A stretch of 64,000 nucleotides of DNA, taken from Burkholderiales bacterium. Its GTDB lineage: Bacteria; Pseudomonadota; Gammaproteobacteria; Burkholderiales; Casimicrobiaceae. The notes below the pieces were generated by a model that saw only the letters and a list, made by a program, of their open reading frames with translations, made no database searches and was not told the origin of the DNA. The first letter of the stretch is position 1; every line of letters starts with the position of its first letter. The stretch lies in assembly GCA_016790165.1 (NCBI GenBank), contig JAEUPL010000005.1, forward strand, positions 124,001-188,000, written 5' to 3'. This document shows positions 9,030-18,180 of this stretch, piece after piece. Made by a program: the position numbers and the translations under genes.

Positions 9030-9764
9030 CTAGTGCAGCGTCTGTGAGTGTGCGAGCGCGGTCAACGCGTCCAGATCAAGCAGCTCAATGTCGCGACGCG
9101 TCACTTTGAGCAGACCCACCTTCTGGAACCGTGAGAACACGCGGCTTACCGTTTCGAGGGTCAGACCGAGGAAGCTGCCGATTTCGGCACGCGTCATGCG
9201 CAGCATGAAGCGACGCGCCGAGAAGCCCCGCGCCGAAAAGCGCTGCGACAGATCCAGCAGGAACGCCGCCACACGCTCGTCCGCGTTCAACAGGCCGAGC
9301 GCGGCCAGCCAGCCGTGCTCGTCGCGCAGCGCGGCGCTCATGCGGTGATACAAGAAGCGGGCGACCGCCGGATTTTCGGCAGCGAGCGCTTCAATCGCTT
9401 CGAACGGAATTTCAACGACGGCACACAGATCAAGGGCCACGACGGTGGTGGTATGTGATCCGGCATCGATCGCCTCCATGCCGACGATATCGCCCGGCAT
9501 CGGGAAACCAAGAATTTGCTCTCGGCCATCTTCCTGAATCAGCATGCGTTTGGCAGCGCCAGATTTCAGGTAGAAGACCGAGCGGAACGGGTCGCCCGCA
9601 CGATGGATGGCTGTCCCTTCGGTGACGACGCGAGCGCGACCCAGTGCAACGATTTGCTCCAGCACGGCATCACGCGACGCCACACTGCGACTGATCACGG
9701 GTGCTGCGGCACCGATGCGGAGGCTGGGAGCGGAAGGCGGGTTGTGCGATGGCAGGGGGGACAT
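9030..9764 (-). CDS. CRP/FNR-family transcriptional regulator without FNR iron-sulphur cysteines
   Basis: A 244-residue regulator has a cyclic-nucleotide-binding-like fold (about residues 30-150) and a C-terminal helix-turn-helix. The recognition helix LTLETVSRVFSRFQ keeps the E..SR signature that reads TTGAT half-sites, so it should bind FNR/FixK-type boxes such as those near ccoN and ccoI. The N-terminus has none of the clustered cysteines that hold the FNR 4Fe-4S cluster; the only Cys is in ALDLCAVVEI. It therefore resembles FixK-type members. The ATG at 9764 is supported by GGAG 8 nt upstream, so the missing cysteines are not a start-site error. Confidence 0.9.
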   Translation of the reverse strand: MSPLPSHNPPSAPSLRIGAAAPVISRSVASRDAVLEQIVALGRARVVTEGTAIHRAGDPFRSVFYLKSGAAKRMLIQEDGREQILGFPMPGDIVGMEAIDAGSHTTTVVALDLCAVVEIPFEAIEALAAENPAVARFLYHRMSAALRDEHGWLAALGLLNADERVAAFLLDLSQRFSARGFSARRFMLRMTRAEIGSFLGLTLETVSRVFSRFQKVGLLKVTRRDIELLDLDALTALAHSQTLH

Positions 9765-10025
9765 GATGGACTCCGTGTTGCATACCTGACTGGCATGACT
9801 GAACTATCTGAGCCCACTGCAAACAGTCGATGAACGCTCGGTAACAGTGTGTAACAGCGCTCCTGTCGCTTGGTACGAACAGCGCAGTGCGGGGCGCGGG
9901 AGGGATGGGGTGGCCCGCGGAGTCCGACGCGGGCCATGGAAACGGGAACGACAGGTCGCCCAGCGAGCGCGGCGCATTGCGCGCCGCAGCGGACCGGTGC
10001 GACCGGCCCGGAGGCTGATCTCACG

Positions 10026-10499
10026 TCAGGCAGGGACGTCTTTGGTCATGGTCTCGTCGCGATACACGAGCACCGGCACGGAGGAAATAGGCAACAGACG
10101 CGTGGTCACGCTGCCCATGACAAAGCGGCCCACCGCACCACGGCCATGGGTGGCGATGACAACGAGGTCGCAGTTCTTCTCGCGCACGGTCTTGTCGATG
10201 AAGCTTTCCGGTCGACTCGCGACGGCGTGCACGCTCTCGCTCACCACGCCCGCCGCGTCGGCCAGCTTCTTGGCGTCCGCGAGCACCTTATTGCTACCGG
10301 CCGTAACGCTCTGCTCGAACATCGCCTGCGCCTTGTCGTCCACCATTGAAATTTCGGCAGCGTATGGCGCAATGTAGGGTGCCATGGCATGCAGAAACAC
10401 CACCTGAGCGTTCACTTCCTTGGCCAACTGCACGCCCGTGGCGGCGGCACGCAGCGCGAGGTCGGAACCATCCACGGGAATCAATACTTTCTTGAACAT
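10026..10499 (-). CDS. universal stress protein (UspA family)
   Basis: A 157-residue single-domain Usp begins MFKKVLIPVDGSDLA and has the nucleotide-binding glycine pattern near the C-terminus (ATHGRGAVGRFVMGSVT). The ATG at 10499 has AGGAG 6 nt upstream; in-frame extensions to 10673 have no support. Proteins of this type bind ATP and aid survival under anaerobic or energy stress. A weaker FNR-like box lies 70-83 nt upstream, which fits that role. It sits alone between the FNR-family gene and icmF. Confidence 0.92.
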   Translation of the reverse strand: MFKKVLIPVDGSDLALRAAATGVQLAKEVNAQVVFLHAMAPYIAPYAAEISMVDDKAQAMFEQSVTAGSNKVLADAKKLADAAGVVSESVHAVASRPESFIDKTVREKNCDLVVIATHGRGAVGRFVMGSVTTRLLPISSVPVLVYRDETMTKDVPA

Positions 10500-10568
10500 G
10501 GTCGCTCCTGAGTCGGAATACTGCAAAACTGCATGGGCGTAATGTCGCGCTGCGCCCGCAGAAGACCA

Positions 10569-10582
10569 TTGACGTAGCGCAA
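10569..10582 (-). promoter_or_regulatory. weak FNR-like box upstream of uspA
   Basis: Read on the minus strand this is TTGCG-CTAC-GTCAA, which matches the FNR consensus at 7 of 10 arm positions. A poor -10 candidate (GACAT T-like, 10546-10541) lies 32 bp from its centre. It is much weaker than the boxes at 3058 and 5644 and is reported mainly because UspA genes are often FNR/ANR targets. Confidence 0.35.
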
Positions 10583-10667
10583 CCACGATGCGGTTTGCAG
10601 AGCTGCCCGCTGTTCGCTTGATCTGCGTCGACCGGCGGCAAAGCAGGCCCCTGTCGCCGATCTTGGA

Positions 10668-10697
10668 GCCCAAGTTGACGTTAACGTCAACTTGGGC
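10668..10697. promoter_or_regulatory. 30-bp perfect palindrome in the icmF upstream region
   Basis: Positions 10668-10697 form a perfect inverted repeat with arm GCCCAAGTTGACGTT and no spacer, centred 71 nt before the icmF start. The core TTGACGTTAACGTCAA resembles operators bound by MerR-type regulators of branched-chain acyl-CoA catabolism (LiuR-like; recalled, not checked). A run of five T follows on the plus strand (10700-10704), so the transcript could also fold into a terminator-like or attenuator hairpin. Confidence 0.7.
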
Positions 10698-10753
10698 CGT
10701 TTTTCTGCGACAATTTCAGGCAGTCGGGCCGAGCCAGGCCCTTGGAGGAACGC

Positions 10754-13700
10754 ATGTCCAATCTCGACACCAAACACCTGGTCTACAAGCCGAAAAACAA
10801 GGTGCGCTTTGTCACTGCCGCCAGCCTTTTTGACGGGCATGACGCGTCGATCAACATCATGCGCCGCATCCTGCAGGGCTCGGGCTGCGAGGTGATTCAC
10901 CTCGGCCACAACCGCAGCGTGAAAGAGGTGGTTGACGCCGCGCTGCAGGAGGATGCGCACGGCATTGCGCTCTCCAGCTATCAGGGCGGGCACGTCGAAT
11001 ATTTCAAGTACATGATCGACATGCTGCGCGAGGCGGGCGCCGGGCACATCAAGGTGTTCGGCGGTGGCGGCGGGGTCATCGTGCCGGCCGAGATCAAGGA
11101 GCTGCATGCCTACGGCGTATCGCGCATCTTCTCCCCCGAGGACGGCGCCAAGCTTGGTCTGCAGGGCATGATCAACGACATGATCGCCGCCTGCGACCAG
11201 AACCTGGCCGACAAGCCGCTGACCCTGGAGGCGCTCAAATCGGGCGACCGTAACGCCCTGGCACGCTGGATTACGATGCTCGAAGCGGGTGCAGTGGATG
11301 CCGCCACGCTAAAGGCGCTGCACGAGGCCGTTACAGCAAAGCACACGCCGACGCTTGGCATCACTGGCACCGGCGGCGCTGGCAAATCGTCGCTGACCGA
11401 CGAGCTGGTGCGCCGCTTCCGCATTGATCAGAACGACGCGCTGAAAATCGCAATCATCTCGATTGACCCATCGCGCCGCAAGTCCGGCGGCGCGCTGCTG
11501 GGCGACCGCATCCGCATGAACGCGATCAATCACGCGAACATCTACATGCGCTCGCTGGCGACACGCGATTCCGGTGGATCAGAAATTTCGAAGGCGCTGC
11601 CGGACGCCATTGCGGCCTGCAAGCTCTCCGGTTTCGACGTGATCTTCGTCGAGACCTCCGGCATCGGCCAGGGCGACGCCGCCATCGTGCCGCACGTTGA
11701 TGCCTCGCTCTACGTGATGACGCCCGAGTTCGGCGCTGCCAGCCAGCTGGAGAAGATCGATATGCTCGACTTCGCCGATTTCGTGGCGATCAACAAATTC
11801 GACCGCAAGGGCGCGCAGGACGCGCTGCGCGACGTGCGCAAGCAGGTGCAGCGCAACAAGGAGGCGTGGAGCACCTCGCCCGACCAGATGCCGGTGTTCG
11901 GCACGATGGCCAGCCGCTTTGCCGACGATGGTGTCACCGCGCTGTATCAGGCCGTTGCGCCAGTACTCGTCGAAAAATCGAAGGGCACACTCAAGCTCGC
12001 TGCGGGCAAGCTCACGCCAGTCGCCACCCACGCCTCATCACAAACGCACGCCATCGTGCCAGCCACACGCGGGCGCTATCTGGCTGAGATTGCCGACACG
12101 GTACGTGGCTATCACCGCTGGGCGGATGACCAGGCTCGAACCGCGCGTGAGCGGCAGCAGCTGGCGGCAACCCGGCGCATGCTGACCGAGTGCAAGGACG
12201 CCGTACCTGCCGCGATTGACACGCTGATTGAGCAGAAGACGCAGGCTCTCGACCCGCGCGCCAAAAAGCTGCTCGACATGTGGCCGCAAACCGTCGCGAG
12301 CTACGCGGGCGATGAATACGTCGTGAAGATTCGCGACAAGGAAATCCGCACCGGCCTCACCTACACCTCACTGTCCGGGACGAAGATTCGCAAGGTCGTG
12401 CTGCCGCGCTTCGAGGACGAGGGCGAAATCCTCAAGTGGCAGTTGAAGGAAAACGTGCCGGGCAGCTTCCCGTTCACCGCCGGCGTGTTCGCCTTCAAGC
12501 GCGAGAACGAGGACCCGACGCGCATGTTCGCGGGCGAAGGTGACGCATTCCGCACTAACCGCCGCTTCAAGAAGGTCAGCGAGGGCATGCCCGCCAAGCG
12601 ACTCTCCACGGCGTTCGACAGCGTCACGCTCTATGGCAACGACCCGGCGATTCGCCCCGACATCTACGGCAAGGTGGGCAACTCGGGCGTGTCGATCGCG
12701 ACGGTTGAGGACATGAAGGTGCTCTACGACGGCTTCGACCTCTGTGCGCCAAACACCTCCGTCTCGATGACCATCAACGGCCCGGCGCCGACCATCCTCG
12801 CGTTCTTCATGAACACGGCGATGGACCAGCAGCTCGCCAAATTCCGCGCCGACAACAAGCGCGAACCGACCGACGACGAGCTCGCCAAGATCAAGGCGTG
12901 GACGCTGGAGAACGTGCGCGGCACCGTGCAGGCGGACATCCTGAAAGAAGACCAGGGCCAGAACACCTGCATCTTCTCCACCGAGTTCTCACTCAAGGTG
13001 ATGGGCGACATCCAGCAGTATTTTGTGCAGAACAAGGTGCGCAATTTCTACTCGGTGTCGATCAGCGGCTATCACATCGCCGAGGCCGGGGCCAACCCGA
13101 TCTCGCAGCTTGCGTTCACGCTGTCCAACGGTTTCACGTTCGTCGAGGCTTACCTTGCTCGCGGCATGCACATCGACGACTTCGCACCGAACCTCTCGTT
13201 CTTTTTCTCCAACGGCATGGACCCGGAATACACCGTGCTCGGCCGTGTGGCGCGGCGCATCTGGGCGGTGGCGATGCGCGAGAAATACGGCGCCAACGAG
13301 CGCAGCCAGAAGCTGAAATATCACATTCAAACCAGCGGCCGCAGTCTGCACGCGCAGGAGATTCAGTTCAACGACATTCGCACCACGCTGCAGGCGCTGA
13401 TCGCCGTCTACGACAACTGCAACAGCCTGCACACCAACGCATTCGACGAAGCGATCACCACGCCTACCGAGGAATCCGTGCGCCGCGCGATGGCGATCCA
13501 GCTCATCATCAACCGCGAATGGGGCCTTGCCAAGAACGAGAACCCGAACCAGGGCGCGTTCATCATCGATGAATTGACCGACCTGGTGGAAGAAGCCGTG
13601 CTGCGGGAGTTCGAGGCGATCAGCGAGCGCGGCGGCGTGCTCGGCGCGATGGAGACGGGCTATCAGCGCGGCAAGATTCAGGAAGAGTCGATGTTCTACG

Positions 13701-14017
13701 AGCACAAGAAGCACGACGGCTCGTACCCGATCATCGGCGTCAACACCTTCCGCAACCCGCACGGCGACGCCGTGCCCGAGACGCTCGAACTTGCCCGCTC
13801 AACCGACGACGAAAAGCAAAGTCAGCTCAAGCGCCTCGCTGACTTCCACACCAAGCACGCCAGCGCCGCACCCGCTGCCCTCGCCAAACTCAAACAAACC
13901 GCCATCAACGGCGGCAATGTATTCGCCGAACTGATGGAAGCGGTGAAGGTCTGCTCGCTAGGGCAGATCACCGACGCGTTGTTTGAGGTGGGGGGGCAGT
14001 ATCGGAGGAGTATGTGA
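10754..14017 (+). CDS. icmF: fused isobutyryl-CoA mutase IcmF (B12-binding / G-protein chaperone / mutase)
   Basis: This adenosylcobalamin enzyme interconverts isobutyryl-CoA and n-butyryl-CoA. The 1087-residue protein starts with a cobalamin-binding domain ([13 protein letters not shown]). Next comes a MeaI-type GTPase chaperone domain (Walker [10 protein letters not shown] near residue 204, NKFD near 340). The C-terminal catalytic domain has [13 protein letters not shown]. This order is diagnostic of IcmF and differs from methylmalonyl-CoA mutase. Related pivalyl-CoA mutases share the layout, so substrate preference is not certain. The ATG at 10754 has a GGAGGAAC site; an upstream in-frame start at 10742 is inferior. 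The mrr-like gene overlaps the stop. Confidence 0.95.
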   Translation: MSNLDTKHLVYKPKNKVRFVTAASLFDGHDASINIMRRILQGSGCEVIHLGHNRSVKEVVDAALQEDAHGIALSSYQGGHVEYFKYMIDMLREAGAGHIKVFGGGGGVIVPAEIKELHAYGVSRIFSPEDGAKLGLQGMINDMIAACDQNLADKPLTLEALKSGDRNALARWITMLEAGAVDAATLKALHEAVTAKHTPTLGITGTGGAGKSSLTDELVRRFRIDQNDALKIAIISIDPSRRKSGGALLGDRIRMNAINHANIYMRSLATRDSGGSEISKALPDAIAACKLSGFDVIFVETSGIGQGDAAIVPHVDASLYVMTPEFGAASQLEKIDMLDFADFVAINKFDRKGAQDALRDVRKQVQRNKEAWSTSPDQMPVFGTMASRFADDGVTALYQAVAPVLVEKSKGTLKLAAGKLTPVATHASSQTHAIVPATRGRYLAEIADTVRGYHRWADDQARTARERQQLAATRRMLTECKDAVPAAIDTLIEQKTQALDPRAKKLLDMWPQTVASYAGDEYVVKIRDKEIRTGLTYTSLSGTKIRKVVLPRFEDEGEILKWQLKENVPGSFPFTAGVFAFKRENEDPTRMFAGEGDAFRTNRRFKKVSEGMPAKRLSTAFDSVTLYGNDPAIRPDIYGKVGNSGVSIATVEDMKVLYDGFDLCAPNTSVSMTINGPAPTILAFFMNTAMDQQLAKFRADNKREPTDDELAKIKAWTLENVRGTVQADILKEDQGQNTCIFSTEFSLKVMGDIQQYFVQNKVRNFYSVSISGYHIAEAGANPISQLAFTLSNGFTFVEAYLARGMHIDDFAPNLSFFFSNGMDPEYTVLGRVARRIWAVAMREKYGANERSQKLKYHIQTSGRSLHAQEIQFNDIRTTLQALIAVYDNCNSLHTNAFDEAITTPTEESVRRAMAIQLIINREWGLAKNENPNQGAFIIDELTDLVEEAVLREFEAISERGGVLGAMETGYQRGKIQEESMFYEHKKHDGSYPIIGVNTFRNPHGDAVPETLELARSTDDEKQSQLKRLADFHTKHASAAPAALAKLKQTAINGGNVFAELMEAVKVCSLGQITDALFEVGGQYRRSM

Positions 14018-14916
14018 TGGCCGTCGCAAAGAGACGTTCGAATGCCGAGTTCACTAAGTGGATGGGGCCCCTGCTTGACGCGCTTCGCGACGTGGGCGGA
14101 TCGTGTCGGCCTCGCGAGGCCTCTGATTGGATTGCACGTAAGCGCGGGTTGTCATCGGAGACGACGGATGCAGTCACTTCGTCCGGACAGGAACGTTTTC
14201 ACAATCAGGTTCAGTGGGCGCGACAGTATCTCGTTTGGGAAGGCCTGATTGACAATCGCCGTCGCGGCATCTGGACCTTGACGCCGCGAGGGGCTGAAAC
14301 CACGCTTGATGAAGCTCAGTCGCGTACGATATTTCTGAAGTGGGTGGCACACTTCCAGGGAATTCGCGACAAGGCTAGTGATCAGCGACCGAGCGCGCCG
14401 GTCACTGAATCTCAGCCTCACGTAGGTGACGAGGAAATTGCTGAAACGGACCTTCTGTCTACCATTCGCGCTCTTCCGGCCGAGGGTTTTGAACAGCTTT
14501 GTCGACGCATCCTCTACGAGTCGGGATTTACGAAAGTCGAGGTGACGGGGCGATCGCACGACGGCGGATTCGACGGTTTTGGCATCCTTCATGTGAACCC
14601 ACTGATTCCAATGCGCGTACTTTTCCAGAGCAAGCGATACGGCGAGAACACAGCGGTCTCGCGGTCGGAAGTCGGTGACTTCCGCAATGCAATCATGGGG
14701 CGAGCAGAAAAGGGCATCCTATTCACGACCAGTCGCTTTTCTAGCGAGGCCAGCAAAGAAGCAGCTCGCGAAGGCGTCCTTCCGATAGAGCTCGTTGATT
14801 CGGAGAGATTGGTCGAGTTGATGGAAGACTTGAAGCTCGGGGTGATCGAGAAGGTCGTCTTCGACGTCGATCACGAATTTTTTCGGCAGTTCATGGAAAT
14901 TGGTCGCAACAAATAG
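14017..14916 (+). CDS. Mrr-family restriction endonuclease
   Basis: The 299-residue protein has an N-terminal winged-helix region of the Mrr_N type (about residues 10-95) and a C-terminal Mrr catalytic domain. The active-site pattern is visible as Asp in GGFDGFG (about residue 182), then FQSKRY with the Gln-x-Lys pair. Such enzymes cut modified or foreign DNA and have no partner methyltransferase. The ATG shares its first base with the last base of the icmF TGA. A GGAGGAG site within the end of icmF (14004-14010) serves it, so the two genes are translationally linked. No methylase or other defence gene adjoins it. Confidence 0.88.
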   Translation: MAVAKRRSNAEFTKWMGPLLDALRDVGGSCRPREASDWIARKRGLSSETTDAVTSSGQERFHNQVQWARQYLVWEGLIDNRRRGIWTLTPRGAETTLDEAQSRTIFLKWVAHFQGIRDKASDQRPSAPVTESQPHVGDEEIAETDLLSTIRALPAEGFEQLCRRILYESGFTKVEVTGRSHDGGFDGFGILHVNPLIPMRVLFQSKRYGENTAVSRSEVGDFRNAIMGRAEKGILFTTSRFSSEASKEAAREGVLPIELVDSERLVELMEDLKLGVIEKVVFDVDHEFFRQFMEIGRNK

Positions 14917-14996
14917 CGCGTAGGCTAGCGTGTAGGACGCGGTTCACCGCACCAGTGTCGTCGACTCGTATCAGTTTAGGCGCCGCGAACCACATC

Positions 14997-15431
14997 CTAC
15001 GCCCTCAACACCACCACCTGTGACCGCGAAAGCAGTTTGCGGAAGTCCTTGTCGAAGGTGACAAGCGCATCGCCCGACTGAATTGCGCAAGCGGCGATCC
15101 ACGCGTCCGGGATCGCGTTGCCGGACAGCGATTTTTCGACGCAAAGCTTTCTGAACGTTGCCCAGTCGCTGTCGGCACTTGCGTACACCACGTTGGGTAA
15201 CGCCAGCAGCGCGTCAATGTGGGCGGCGGCGGCTTCAATGGTGCTCGGGGATGCAAACACCTTCGGGTGCGTGACGATGCGCAGAAAGCCGCTGACGACG
15301 ACGGGCAGCAGCCGGATCGGGTTGCGCGCGCTTGCAGTTTGCAGTGCGTCGAGCCACCATTGTTTGGCGACGGTGTGATGCAGGTGATCGTCGCGTGCCG
15401 CTGCGACGACGACGTTGACGTCCGGAATCAT
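14997..15431 (-). CDS. PIN-domain toxin, VapC family
   Basis: A 144-residue PIN-domain ribonuclease shows the expected acidic residues: Asp in MIPDVNVVV, Asp in the DAWIAA motif and Asp in LVTFDKDF. It is the likely toxin of a type II toxin-antitoxin pair. The ATG overlaps the stop of the upstream antitoxin gene by 4 nt, the usual vapBC arrangement. The target RNA is unknown. Confidence 0.9.
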   Translation of the reverse strand: MIPDVNVVVAAARDDHLHHTVAKQWWLDALQTASARNPIRLLPVVVSGFLRIVTHPKVFASPSTIEAAAAHIDALLALPNVVYASADSDWATFRKLCVEKSLSGNAIPDAWIAACAIQSGDALVTFDKDFRKLLSRSQVVVLRA

Positions 15432-15667
15432 GACTCCATCGCGTCGAGCATCGAGCGGTTGCTGGTCGGGTCTATGCCTGCGCGCATGCCACCCTTGCCG
15501 TGCATCACCGGCAACGTGACTTTACGCCGCACCGGTTTCGCCGCTGGTGCTGCAAGGCGCATCTCCAGCCCCTCTTCCACCAGGCGGGTGAGCGTGGTGC
15601 GCTGCAACGCAGCCAGCGCCTTGGCGTTGGCGAGCAAATTGTCCTGAATGTCGAGCGTCGTTTTCAT
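15428..15667 (-). CDS. antitoxin, ribbon-helix-helix (VapB type)
   Basis: A 79-residue protein begins MKTTLDIQDNLLANAKALA, an N-terminal ribbon-helix-helix DNA-binding pattern, and continues into a basic and flexible C-terminus that would wrap the toxin. The start at 15667 was chosen for the RHH motif; an in-frame ATG at 15679 is also possible. A 14-bp imperfect-centre palindrome (15679-15692) directly upstream is a good autoregulation site. It is divergent from glsA, with the intergenic space shared. Confidence 0.85.
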   Translation of the reverse strand: MKTTLDIQDNLLANAKALAALQRTTLTRLVEEGLEMRLAAPAAKPVRRKVTLPVMHGKGGMRAGIDPTSNRSMLDAMES

Positions 15668-15678
15668 GGTTTTGATCA

Positions 15679-15692
15679 TACAGATTTCTGTA
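15679..15692. promoter_or_regulatory. palindrome upstream of vapB, likely operator
   Basis: TACAGA-TT-TCTGTA forms 6-bp arms with a 2-bp centre, lying 12 nt from the vapB start. RHH antitoxins usually repress their own promoter through such sites. It is also 54 nt upstream of the divergent glsA start, so it might affect both genes. The operator role is inferred from position. Confidence 0.5.
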
Positions 15693-15745
15693 CGATTGTT
15701 CAATTTGTCCGTTTCGATCGCCGCTTGAACGGCATAATCCGCCCA

Positions 15746-16660
15746 ATGGATTACCAGTCCGTTCTCGACCGCATCCACGCTGCGCTGCAACCTGTCATCG
15801 GGCAGGGCAAGGTGGCGTCTTACATCCCTGAGCTGGCGAATGTGCCTGCCGATCAGTTCGGCATGGCGGTGGTGGATTTTGCGGGCAATGTGTACGCGGT
15901 GGGCGACGCCGGCAAACGCTTTTCGATCCAGTCGATCTCGAAACTGTTTGCCTTGACGCTGGCGTTTCAGCGTGAAGGCGATTCGCTATGGACGCGCGTG
16001 GGGCGCGAGCCGTCGGGCAACCCGTTCAATTCGCTGGTGCAGCTCGAGCGCGAGAACGGCATTCCGCGCAATCCGTTCATCAATGCCGGCGCGCTGGTGA
16101 TTACCGACATGCTGGCCAGCCGCAGCGTGAACGCGGCACAGTCGCTGGTGGATTTTGTGCGCAAACTGGCGGGCGTGGCCGACATCACCTACAACCCGCG
16201 CGTGGCGCAGTCGGAGATCAGCACCTCGTCGCGCAACGCGGCGATGGCGCATTTCATGAAGAGCTTCGGCAACCTGCACAACAAGGTGGGCGAGGTGCTG
16301 CACGCCTATTGCCACCATTGCGCGATCGAGATGAGTTGCGTCGAGCTGGCACGCGCCGTGTGCTTTCTGGCGAACCACGGCGTGAACCCGTGGAATGGCG
16401 AGACGGTGGTGGACGCAAGCTCGGCCAAGCGGCTGTCGGCGCTGATGCTGACCTGCGGCACCTACGACGCGGCGGGTGACTTTGCCTACCGCGTTGGGCT
16501 GCCTGCCAAGAGCGGTGTGGGCGGCGGCATCGTGGCGATTTTGCCGGGCGAATGCGGCATCTGCGTGTGGTCGCCCGCGCTGGAGGAAAGCGGCAACAGC
16601 CACGCGGGCTCACTGGCGCTGGAGATGTTTACCTCGTTGACGAAGCGGTCCATCTTTTGA
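15746..16660 (+). CDS. glsA: glutaminase A
   Basis: This enzyme hydrolyses L-glutamine to glutamate and ammonia. The 304-residue protein is close to the usual length of about 308 and has the serine-dependent beta-lactamase-like fold. The SxxK nucleophile motif is visible in SIQSISKLF, and NPFINAGAL and SGVGGGI are family signatures. The ATG at 15746 (MDYQSVLDRI) is the first plausible start; upstream in-frame sequence overlaps the vapB gene. It is probably monocistronic. Confidence 0.94.
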   Translation: MDYQSVLDRIHAALQPVIGQGKVASYIPELANVPADQFGMAVVDFAGNVYAVGDAGKRFSIQSISKLFALTLAFQREGDSLWTRVGREPSGNPFNSLVQLERENGIPRNPFINAGALVITDMLASRSVNAAQSLVDFVRKLAGVADITYNPRVAQSEISTSSRNAAMAHFMKSFGNLHNKVGEVLHAYCHHCAIEMSCVELARAVCFLANHGVNPWNGETVVDASSAKRLSALMLTCGTYDAAGDFAYRVGLPAKSGVGGGIVAILPGECGICVWSPALEESGNSHAGSLALEMFTSLTKRSIF

Positions 16661-16743
16661 TTCGACCGGTGGCGCAATGTGCTTGCCTCGGGCGGGCGCG
16701 GCTGCGATGATTGCGTCGTGTCCACTTCGCCGGTTTGCCAACC

Positions 16744-17193
16744 ATGACCCTCGACGCGCTGCTCGCCATCCTGCACCATTGGCTGGCCTTTGGGTTGGTG
16801 GGCCTGGTCATGGCCGAGTGGGCCATCTTGCGTGGCGCTGCCTGCGCAGACACGGTCAGGCGCATTGCCAGGGTAGATCTGTTCTACGGCATCGTGGCCG
16901 GATTGCTCCTGCTGGTGGGCATCGCGCGCGTCGTGTATGGCGCGAAAGGGCTCGCGTTCTACACCGGCAACCCGGTGTTCTGGCTCAAGGTCGCGTTGTT
17001 TGCGCTGGCGGGTGGGGCCTCCATCGTGCCGACGATCCGCTTCATTCGCTGGTCGCGCGCCAACCAGGCGAGCGGTGCGCTGCCCGAGGCCGCAGCATGG
17101 CAAAGCACTCGAAAACTCGTGGTGTGGGAGCTCCACGCGCTGGCCGGTGTGATGATCTGCGCCGCGCTGACGGCGCGGGGGATCGGGCACTGA
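16744..17193 (+). CDS. DUF2214-like integral membrane protein
   Basis: A 149-residue protein has four predicted membrane helices and begins [18 protein letters not shown], matching the DUF2214 family as remembered. No catalytic motif is evident and the function is unknown. It lies 83 nt after glsA and 100 nt before radC, both on the same strand, but nothing ties it to either functionally. Confidence 0.75.
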   Translation: MTLDALLAILHHWLAFGLVGLVMAEWAILRGAACADTVRRIARVDLFYGIVAGLLLLVGIARVVYGAKGLAFYTGNPVFWLKVALFALAGGASIVPTIRFIRWSRANQASGALPEAAAWQSTRKLVVWELHALAGVMICAALTARGIGH

Positions 17194-17293
17194 GCCGGCG
17201 ATTCCGACGCGCGTGCACCGGTGCCCGCCGCTTGCAAATACTGTAAATAAACACATAATACGCCCTTGCGCCGCCAACGCGGCGACGGGAGCG

Positions 17294-18034
17294 ATGATGA
17301 GCATTCGGGATTGGCCGGCCGATGACCGGCCGCGCGAGAAGCTGCTGGAGCGTGGCGCGCAGGCGCTGACCGACGCCGAACTGATGGCCATTTTTTTGCG
17401 CATCGGCGTGGCAGGCAAAAGTGCGGTTGAGCTCGCGCGTGAGCTGCTGCAGCGCTTCGGATCGGTGGCGGAAGTGATCGCTGCGTCGCGCGATGAGTTC
17501 TGCGCGGTGCACGGCATGGGCGAAGCCAAATTCGTGCAGCTGCAGGCCACGGTCGAGCTGGCGCGCCGCGCGCTGGCAAGCACCATGGCGGAGCGCCCCG
17601 CGTTGTCATCGCCCGAGATCGTGCGCGACTATCTTCGCCTGTCGATCGGCAATGAGCGCGTCGAGGTGTTCGTTGCGCTCTGGCTGGATGCGCAGTTTCG
17701 GTTGATCGAGATGCAGGTGCTGGCGCGCGGCACGCTGTCGCAAACCAGTGTGTATCCGCGCGAAGTGGTGAAGGCGGCGCTGGCCAAGAGCGCGGCTGCG
17801 GTGATCTTTGCGCACAACCATCCGTCGGGCAGCACCACGCCGAGCCAGGCGGACCGCTCGCTGACGCGTGCGCTGAAAGACGCGCTGGCGCTCGTTGATG
17901 TGCAGGTGCTGGACCATTGCATCGTCGGGCGCAACGAGCACCGCGTCGCGGCGCCTGCCGTGGCGGACGGGCGCCACGCGCCGTCGCCCGCGCTTACCGC
18001 AGTTCACTCCATGGCCGAAATGGGAGACTTCTGA
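17294..18034 (+). CDS. radC: RadC-family JAMM/MPN domain protein
   Basis: An N-terminal helix-hairpin-helix region ([19 protein letters not shown]) precedes an MPN/JAMM domain with the metal motif [14 protein letters not shown]. The physiological role of RadC is unsettled, and the original repair assignment was withdrawn. Starts at 17294 or 17297 both follow GGGAGC. The C-terminus is unusual: after LDHCIVG about 25 extra residues (Ala/Pro-rich, including [10 protein letters not shown]) precede SMAEMGDF, where family members normally go straight to SFAE. Confidence 0.92.
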   Translation: MMSIRDWPADDRPREKLLERGAQALTDAELMAIFLRIGVAGKSAVELARELLQRFGSVAEVIAASRDEFCAVHGMGEAKFVQLQATVELARRALASTMAERPALSSPEIVRDYLRLSIGNERVEVFVALWLDAQFRLIEMQVLARGTLSQTSVYPREVVKAALAKSAAAVIFAHNHPSGSTTPSQADRSLTRALKDALALVDVQVLDHCIVGRNEHRVAAPAVADGRHAPSPALTAVHSMAEMGDF

Positions 18035-18067
18035 TTCAGGCTTCCACGCGCGTCTTGATGCGTTTTC

Positions 18068-18127
18068 AGCTTTTGCTTGTATCGACCAGCCAACGGTCGT
18101 TAGCGGCATATTTTGCATGAAGTCGAC
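18068..18127 (+). repeat. interspersed repeat, copy A
   Basis: This intergenic copy lies between radC and rnhA. It starts with AGCTTTTGCTTGTATCGACC, continues with a CGACC...GGTCG inverted repeat and ends with GTCGAC. Related copies lie at 33509, 33563 (reverse), 50802, 53212 (reverse), 57371 (reverse) and possibly 63028 (diverged). Confidence 0.6.
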
Positions 18128-18180
18128 TTTCCTCTTTTTCTGGCTGCATCGACCGTGCGGCTGTGCGTATGGGGCGAAAG

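Noticed and set aside
10623-10650. GTCGACCGGCGGC as another repeat copy
   Set aside because: Only about 13 bases match the repeat consensus and the partner GGTCG arm and A/T block are missing.
10500-10753. Cobalamin riboswitch upstream of icmF
   Set aside because: The leader contains a simple palindrome but none of the conserved B12-box features, and it is short.
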